A stretch of DNA of 64,000 nucleotides, from the NCBI GenBank assembly GCA_001643675.2, contig LSRY02000021.1:310001-374000 (forward strand), given 5' to 3'. Positions 56,801 to 64,000 of the stretch are shown one piece after another (the first letter of the stretch is position 1; the number at the start of each line of letters is the position of its first letter). The stretch comes from Monocercomonoides exilis (taxonomy: Eukaryota > Preaxostyla > Oxymonadida > Polymastigidae). The notes under the pieces were generated by a model. It saw only the letters and a program-made list of their open reading frames with translations. It was not told where the DNA came from and did not search any database. The translations under genes were made by a program, and so were the position numbers.

Positions 56801-59800
56801 TTATTTCCACATTATGTCATGGGAGCAAGGTTAATCAAGGATGTGTGTTTGAGCTGCTGGGAAAGCTTCAACAGTTGGAAGATGAACATGTTTACCCAGG
56901 ATTCAACATTTCTGCATTGCCTCTTGTTTCGCCATGGAGCAGAGAAAGAAGCAAATATCGGGGCATCCACAACCCAAACGCAATGAGTCACATTATATCG
57001 ATATTTGCCCAACTTTATATGCATCCTCAATTTCGATCAACATTTTTAATGTGGGATGGACAGTCAGAGTTCCCTCAAAACAAAAAGGAACAAATGGTGG
57101 TGAGTCCGCCTGCTGAGATTGTTGAGCAGCAATTGCGGAGGATGAGAGGAATGAATCCTATATTTGATATGGAAGAAGAAGATATGATGAGAAAGCGAAT
57201 AACGAGTTCTACAAAGGAAGAGAAAGAAGAATGCGAGAACATTTGGAATACAGTGCGACTTCTGTTTGCGGAACTCAGGACAATCCGTTCAACCATTCCT
57301 CAATTGAGATGACTTCATTTCTGGATGCATATTTCAACAAAAATCAGAAGGAGTTTATTGGAGATACGCAGATGGATCCATTTAAATTTCTCGAGAATCT
57401 TATGAAAAAGCTGTCATTTCATTTGGACTTTCATAATGCTCCAAATTTCATCCGGAGACTGTTTCAAGGAAAAAAGCAATGCACAACAATCTGCGAGCGA
57501 GGACATACAATAGAACAGACATTGTCATTCTTTGTGCTTCATGCGGATGTGAAGGGAATGTCTTCAATTGATCAAGCATTACAGTCGATGACGAATGGTA
57601 GACATGCGAATGGGCTAATGTGCAAAGAATGTCCCCGAACAAGGAAAGGTAATTGGAATTTTAATACCATGCAGCGAATAACCCTGAAAGAGCTGCCAAA
57701 CACTGTTTTCATCCATTTGAACCGCTTTGACTTTGATGAGTTTTCTGAAGTTCGAGCAAAGACAAATTCATTTTTTTCGTTCCCTATCAAAGATCCATTG
57801 AACTTTGCTCCTTATATGTACGAGTCAATGGTGGCTGCTGACAACGGTCTAACCCCAGAAGCGCGTTACAGGATTGCCAAAGCAGCAGCTGAAGAGCGAC
57901 ACATTGAGGATGATCTGAAAAAAGGAACTCCGCTGACTCTTAAACAAACAAAAAATCTATTCAGACCGAAAGAGTATTACCTGTTCGAGCTCAGAGGAAT
58001 TGTCTGCCATTCGGGTTCTGCAAAAGGTGGGCACTACTATTCATTCATCAAAGAGCGTGTTGCACCGTTTCAGTGGTATGAGTTCAATGATTCATCTGTC
58101 TTTCCAGTGGATTTAGATACAATTGTTGCTCATTCGTTTGGTGGGAATCTGCCTTTAAAAAGTGTAACTACGCAGTTACTCGATGAGATAAGCAGAGAAA
58201 ACGAAATGTCGAATATGAGCTCAGCATATCTCCTTATTTACGAGCGAATAAAACCAGTTGACGATTGGCAAGTCGAAAGAACATTGAAAGAGCAATATGC
58301 ACCTGATATAGCATTCCCATTCTACCCGATGCATCCACAACCACCTTATCCTCCGAGCTCTGCGTTCAGGCAACTTCTTTCATTAAAGCAATTTGAAGAA
58401 GAAGGAATTGCAATTTCAAACACAGAAGGAATTGCGAGATTGGTTGACAAGAAGCTATCAGAGAAAGAAAGAGAACAACAGATTTTCAACAATACACTTT
58501 TTGCATTCGTTAGAAAAGTGATGATAGAGACGAAGTACTTGACAATCAAATGGAAGGACAGCATAGAGCAAATGCTTGCAATCATTAAACGCAAAGAGTT
58601 AACATTGGCCTCGGTTCCTCTTCCACTTCCACTGCTTTCAGCTTCAACATCAAATGAGAATGAACGCATTGCTCCAACTGTTCTTTCTGTGTGGATCAGA
58701 TATTTGCTGCACACTCTTTCACACTCCACATGGAACGAGGAATTCACTCTGTGGTGCAACGAGCTCGAGCCAATCTTCCATTCAATGCCCAGTCTGTCTT
58801 TGCTTTTGTTGAGATATTTAACTGCACAAATGGTGTCAGATGAGAATAAGCTTTGGCGGTTGTGCGTTGCTCGGAAGAAAAAGGCTAATGCAAAGCCCTA
58901 TGCTGAAGAAATCCTAAAGCAGCAAAGTGCTTCTTCCTCAATGGATTCATCGTCTTCCTCATCACAAGCTCCTCTGCCAACGTCCGAACCACATCTTTCA
59001 TCAACTGAGCATTCACAACTCGAAACAGACTTCATGGACACACCATCAATCGTTCCATCACTTCTCTTCCGCTGTGAGAATACACAGATCCGCTTATCTT
59101 TCTTGCGTCTGCTGTTGGAAGCGGTGTCTGCAGTCACTCGTGCTGTTGATGCTTTTATGCATCATTCACCTTCAGACGAGCAATCACGAAAGGAATGTGA
59201 AGACGCGGCATCGTCTCTGATTGGAGAACTGAACGTGTTCTTTACCACGCTTCTCAACATCATCCCGTCAAAGCAGCATTGTGCCCCACTTTTTATTCCG
59301 CTTTTCATGTTTTTACGTGATGCATGCAAATTGTCGCCAATTGTTTCTGCTATTCTTATGTCAGCATCGTATCTGCAGCGCTGTCACGACTTTTTGTGCT
59401 GCGATAAGCTTCCGCAATATGGCTGGTCTTTGTTTGTGAAGAATCTGCACAGCACTTTTCCAATTGATCCGAAGACCATTGAATCAACGCATCTTCACGC
59501 TATATCTGGAGAGACTTCCACGGCAATTCTCATTTCTCTGATTACATGTCTGCAAAATGCTCCATCGAATCTGACGCCTCAGGGTGTATTTATTTACACA
59601 GCTGCATTGAGCGCACCACGAACACCTCTGTTTGCACCAGATGAGCTTTTACCGCCTCCCCCTTCATCATTCACGCTTGCCTCTCTCAGATCTCTAGAGT
59701 TTCATCCATTTGCATCGCGTTTGACTCAGGCACTGGTGGAGAAGCTGCTTTCCTCCACAAAGGCACCTCATCATGTTGCTGCACTGTGCTCACTTTCAAT

Positions 59801-62800
59801 GGCACGGTTTCTGCAGATCGCTCCTCAATTACTTAATCCAATTCCGAGTTCTCTAAAAGAAGAAGAAGAGAATGCGTTGTTCGAAGCAACAGGGTTAAAA
59901 TGGCTTCTGAAAGATCCATGGAGCTTTGTGACACGTGGAAAGGGTTTCAATCAGGAGGCCATGCAGATGTATTTGGATGTTGTGCGGATGAAGGTGATTA
60001 TGTCTTCGTCTCCATCTTCCAATGAATCGTTTTCATTATCATCTTCTTCTTTATCTTCTTCAGCATCTTCAAGTGCTGCTTCAGAAATACTCCTTCCAAT
60101 CTGTTTGTTATCGCTCAACATACTGTTACAGTCAGTGCAAGATTCCGTTTCATATGAAACTGTTTCAGTTGCAAAAGAGGCACTATGCATGTTGTGTGCT
60201 GTTGGAGATGCGTGTTTGCGAGACCGCTTGCTTTCGTTTTCATTGTGTAGTGAAGATAAACTTGTTAAAACACTTGTAATGATTCTTTTGCAACATTGGC
60301 ATGTGTGCTTTCGCGAAGGGGTGGCACGTATCTTGAGGTGCTGTGTGGTTGAGAAGGAAGAGGCATTTGTGCAACATCCGCTGATTTCGCAACCCCAATT
60401 TGTAACAGATGCAACAGGTGTTCATTCCGATGTGAGACACGTGATAATCACACCATTTCTAGTGAAGAAAGGAAACACCGAAGCGCAGCCTCTGCTTATG
60501 GGAGAGTCTATTCATCCAATGCTTCTCTCATCACAAAAAGAAGATCCATTTTCCACAACATCTTCAGATGGATCAGAAAATACTCTTTCTTCAGGCAGTG
60601 TAACCGATCTTTCAGCAGACAAAGCAGCACAGAACCAATTTTCATTTGCACTACATGAACTAGACTTGGAACCACCTCCTTCTTGGAACCGAGAGATAAT
60701 GCTTTTAACAAGTGATAACATTTTTGAAACAGGTGCTGCACATAATGAATACTCATATAATTGTGCCACATCGCTGAAAGTCGATGCTCCATTCCCAACG
60801 CACTTCTTCATTACAGATGCACCGAATGAGGAAAAATGCACGAAGTTGGATAACGCAATTACAAGAGTGCTGCTTGATCATCTTGTACTACCAGTGAAGA
60901 GCATGAATCGCGAAGATTTCTCAGAAAAGGAAGTGAGAGAGAAACAGATGGATTGCTATTGTTGTGTGCTGATATGGATGATCTCCTGCATCCATCACTC
61001 AAAGGCACAATCAGAGGGCAATGAGTTGATCATCTCAACGCTCCCATTTGATGAGTCTTTTTTCATTCCTCTTGTAAAGTTCATGTTTATACAGATTAAG
61101 AAAAAGCATCGTGGTGCATCAATTGAGAAGAACAAATGGAAAGTTCTTCATCTTCTTCTTTATTTATCGTTCGTATCATACAAATATGCAGTGGAAGTGA
61201 AGGATACTATCCTTCGGGTGGACAACCTTCTATCTTCTTTTGATGGCAAGTCTGCATTGAATATATATAATGTTGATTCAAAAAATGGACTTTCTTCTCT
61301 GAATTTCTATCTTCCGTGTCCAGATTTTATGAAATTAGATTCACATTGGGAAAAACCATATTTTACAATTCCACCTGCACCTGGATTGATTCAATTATTT
61401 TTACTGTTCAGCATCATTGACAACACATTTATGAGCACATTTCTTGAGAAAGTGAACATGCCCCATTGGATAGATCTGATTGTACATAATTTCGAAGAAA
61501 ACGATGAATGTGATGAATTGACTGAGGCCTTAAACTTTTCTTTAATAAATTTTCTTGTTCTTCGATATCCGATTTATTCGTATTGTGTGTTTAATGCATT
61601 TTTCAATGGAAGTGGCAAATTTACTGAGGAAAACACTGAACTTTTCATCCGATTTCTGGGTGACTGCTTCTTCCCCATCGGGCACCAGCTGTGTCTTGCC
61701 AATTCGTCCACCTCAAAGGCAATGTGGAACGATCAGCATGGATTTATTCCCGTTTCGCTATCCATTTTCAAAAAGGATGCCGAAATACCAAGTGAAATGC
61801 GGATTGGATTGAAGAGAGATTCCGGATTGCGTGTTATTTTTACACCACACATAGAAATTTGTATGAAATATTTTTTTGTAAATCCAACAAATATCCTATT
61901 TCTAGAAACAAATCTGGCTATACTCTCGAAAATGAACTACTCAAACGCAATCCAAGAATTACAGCGAACCATTTCTTCTCTCTTTATGAAGCATTGCGAA
62001 ACTCTTATGAATTATTCTCCTTCTGATTCAACAAATCTGTTACCATGTTTGGACATTGTTGACTGCTTCATTCAATTCTATTCCAAGTTGCTTGTTTGCC
62101 AAAGACAAGATATTTTAAAATCGTGCGACACGATCTGCCAGCAGCTCGATAATTATCATGATTCAAAGTTGATGTGCCCTCAATCATCATCGTTATCACC
62201 TTCTCTTTCTCTTTCTTCTTCTTCTTCTTCTTCTTCTTCTTCTTCTTCTTCTTCTTCTTCTTCTTCTTCTTCTTCTTCTTCTTCACCATCTATTGTCTGT
62301 TCTGAATTAACAAATGCCCCCGTATTGGATGTTCCTGCATTGCCCCATCTCACAAATGTTATATTCGATGAAAATCACACAATTGTGCCAGACGATATCA
62401 CGCAGCTTGATTTCATTCGTTTGTTGCTTGCTCATACCTCGTGCTCTATAAAAACAGCATTACGCATTCAATCACTAAAGCTTCTGCATTACCTTCTTCC
62501 ACTTGTTCCTGATATCGTTGCAGGCTCATCAAAACACTCCTTTTTGTTCGACATGTTATTCTGTTTAACTACTGAACTCAATATAGCCTTCAAATATTGC
62601 GACTTTTTGGAGGGATATACAGAAGATTTCCCGTTTCGTTTCAATATTTGGGGAAAGTATTCATGCTGCCCAAACGTTGATCGATCATTTATTATTCTAG
62701 AAACTGACGATTCAAGTGTCGAGGAGAAAGAGCTCCTAGCAACAGAGTTATGTGGATTTTTGGTTGATCTTGTTCTGCAAGCGTCCAAGAAGTTTGAAGA

Positions 62801-63782
62801 AATGGTTAAATCCAATAGTACACTGTTTGCGCGGTTTGAATGGAATGACATCGCTTATTTGGAAGATCCGGGTATATCAATGATTAAGATTCCCGATAAA
62901 CCTTCGTTTGCTGTTGTGAAAAGAATACTGATTTCGCTTGAGACTGTTCTGTATTTGATGACCGAGCCTGATAAAGCCAACGAAATGATGAAAATTGATT
63001 ATCACCTTCCGGTTATTTCATATCTTAATTTGAAATCATTGATGAAGAAACATGCCAATTTCAGACATTCTATTTATTCAAACGTTGGAAATGTTGTTGC
63101 TGAAGAGAAAGGAGAAAACGAAAAAAGAAAACAGAAAGTTATGAAAGAGAAAGGAACTGCTAAAACAGAATCACACAAGAGGTATTCTGAAATTCTCAGC
63201 CCCATTGAAAGAGCAGTTGTGGAAAAGTATCAAACCATCAAACAGATTTACATACTCTCTTTGCAGAAGTCAAAAATTGATCCCTCAAAGCTCCACCGTC
63301 CACCGTCAAGAGCCTTTGTTACGTTTGTGTTCAACAGCTTCACACAAAACCCAGTTCTTTTGTATCACGTTTTTAAACTCCCGTTTCCATCTGACCCAAA
63401 CTGGATGAAGGAGGTTGCACTTTCAGAAAGCAACAGCGTCAGTCTTCAGTTGTTTTCAAATATCCAAGACTTAGTTTTCTATTTGCTTGACTCATTGCAA
63501 CAAGCATCAGAAGAGATGAGTGAAACATGTTCTGCCAGTTCAACAGTCGAATTGGAAGCAACAAGAGAAAACGAAAGTTCTCTATGTAATTGCATTCTTT
63601 CGCTTGGACTGTTCCCACAGAAGCATGATGATATTAATTCAATTTTTGAGGAAAATCTGACGACGATCAAAAATGTGATTGAGATAATTAAAACGTTGAA
63701 AGTGGACCCTGCTTGGTACGAAGATGCTTCAATTATCCTCAACTCCATCGTTAACTCGTTTACAAAACGGCAAAATGTGTAA
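53815..63782 (+). CDS. Giant USP-family protein with N-terminal Ubl, catalytic Cys replaced
   Basis: Exons 53815-53983, 54204-54241, 54471-54504, 54630-54702, 54731-55376 and 55434-63782, about 3,100 residues. Residues 1-90 form a ubiquitin-like domain (FLMSVHKLKDQIA, SSGEEYKDDRLLTHGTQ, KDGFKVSIHIS). A helical region follows, then a USP domain. USPs carry NxGxxCYxNS at the active site; here the aligned text is NPNAMSHIIS, with Ser (AGT, 56986-56988) for Cys. The His box is intact (SGSAKGGHYYSF, His codon 58032-58034), as is the WYEFNDSSV box. LMCKEC and VFIHLNRFDFD are also present. About 1,900 helical residues with a Ser run follow, as in the USP9X/USP24/USP34 group. The frame changes near 55905-55945 and again near 57270-57312 without a good intron, so indels or assembly errors are likely. 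Predicted to bind ubiquitin without cleaving it, or decaying. Confidence 0.85.
62213..62284 (+). repeat. (TTC)n microsatellite coding poly-serine
   Basis: About 24 uninterrupted trinucleotide units, read as TCT Ser codons in the USP frame. It lies in the C-terminal helical region and interrupts it with a flexible run. Confidence 0.93.
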
Positions 63783-64000
63783 ATAATAATGTTTAGCTTC
63801 CTGTAACAGTTGCTGTAACAGGAAGTTTGGGCAATTAAATGATATTTCATCAATTTGTTTATTTGATTGATCTTAAGCAATCACTTTCTATTTGAAAAAT
63901 TGTTATTATTAAAATCAGTGTTTGAAGTTTTAAAATGCATAGTAAATGATGTTAATTCCAAAATAAGTAAGAGCTTTGTTTGAATTATTCAATTTAATTA
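63783..64000. other. 3' spacer after the USP gene
   Basis: AT-rich sequence to the window edge. It contains a hairpin 14 bases after the stop codon, listed separately, and no coding signal. Confidence 0.5.
63797..63825. terminator. Hairpin directly after the USP stop codon
   Basis: CTTCCTGT pairs with ACAGGAAG and, inside, ACAG pairs with CTGT around a TTG loop; a single A/A mismatch separates the two stems. That makes 12 base pairs starting 14 bases past the stop. It could act in 3'-end formation or mRNA stability, or be a small insertion footprint. Confidence 0.4.

Noticed and set aside
57253-57278. A 26-nt intron that would repair the second USP frame break
   Set aside because: It has GT and AG ends and the right phase, but it would remove VRLLFAEL, which matches a conserved USP helix, so I favour an indel.
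1-64000. Alternative genetic code with TAA and TAG as Gln, as reported for some oxymonads
   Set aside because: TAA ends eL20, IST1 and the transporter and TAG ends NECAP at expected lengths, and no conserved Gln position reads TAA or TAG.

Overview
The window comes from a eukaryote with a compact nuclear genome. Ribosomal protein eL20, IST1, NECAP, a legumain-type protease, an AAAP amino acid transporter and a giant USP-type protein are all present, and most genes carry several short introns. I could join 36 introns by reading frame and homology. Donors are mostly GTTTG or GTATG, acceptors often end in TAG, CAG or AAAG, and most lengths are 40 to 95 nt. TAA, TAG and TGA all end recognisable genes, so the standard code fits. 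A giant Pmp-like beta-helix surface protein and a decayed kinase-like domain of a type I recall from oxymonads point to a metamonad of the Preaxostyla (oxymonad) kind. That assignment is inference.

Layout. 1-8204 (-): an RNA-binding protein with three RRM domains and a serine-rich tail of more than 2,300 residues that runs off the left edge. 9118-10395 (-): legumain. 12308-13372 (-): NECAP. 13834-26631 (+): a single-exon 4,265-residue membrane protein with seven tandem extracellular modules, one membrane helix and a charged cytoplasmic tail with five evenly spaced basic clusters. 27680-30822 (+): four-helix membrane protein with a serine-rich tail. 31795-32841 (+): broken kinase-like remnant. 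33323-34559 (+): IST1 (ESCRT-III). 34898-36823 (+): AAAP transporter. 37012-47828 (+): EF-hand/WD40 giant of the WDY/WDR49/WDR64 type. 48260-49067 (-): eL20. 49391-53434 (-): coiled-coil and serine-rich protein with an unlocated first exon. 53815-63782 (+): Ubl plus giant USP-like protein whose catalytic Cys position reads Ser and whose frame breaks twice.

The genes do not form one pathway. Several touch membrane traffic (NECAP, IST1, the lysosomal-type protease, the transporter) and the cell surface. A shared trait is in-frame expansion of TCT/TCA/TCC serine runs in five unrelated proteins. On the antisense strand of the first 7 kb these appear as long GAA/GAG purine tracts, which could mislead gene prediction. 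Spacers are AT-rich. I found no convincing tRNA or rRNA, and no transposon or CRISPR array.
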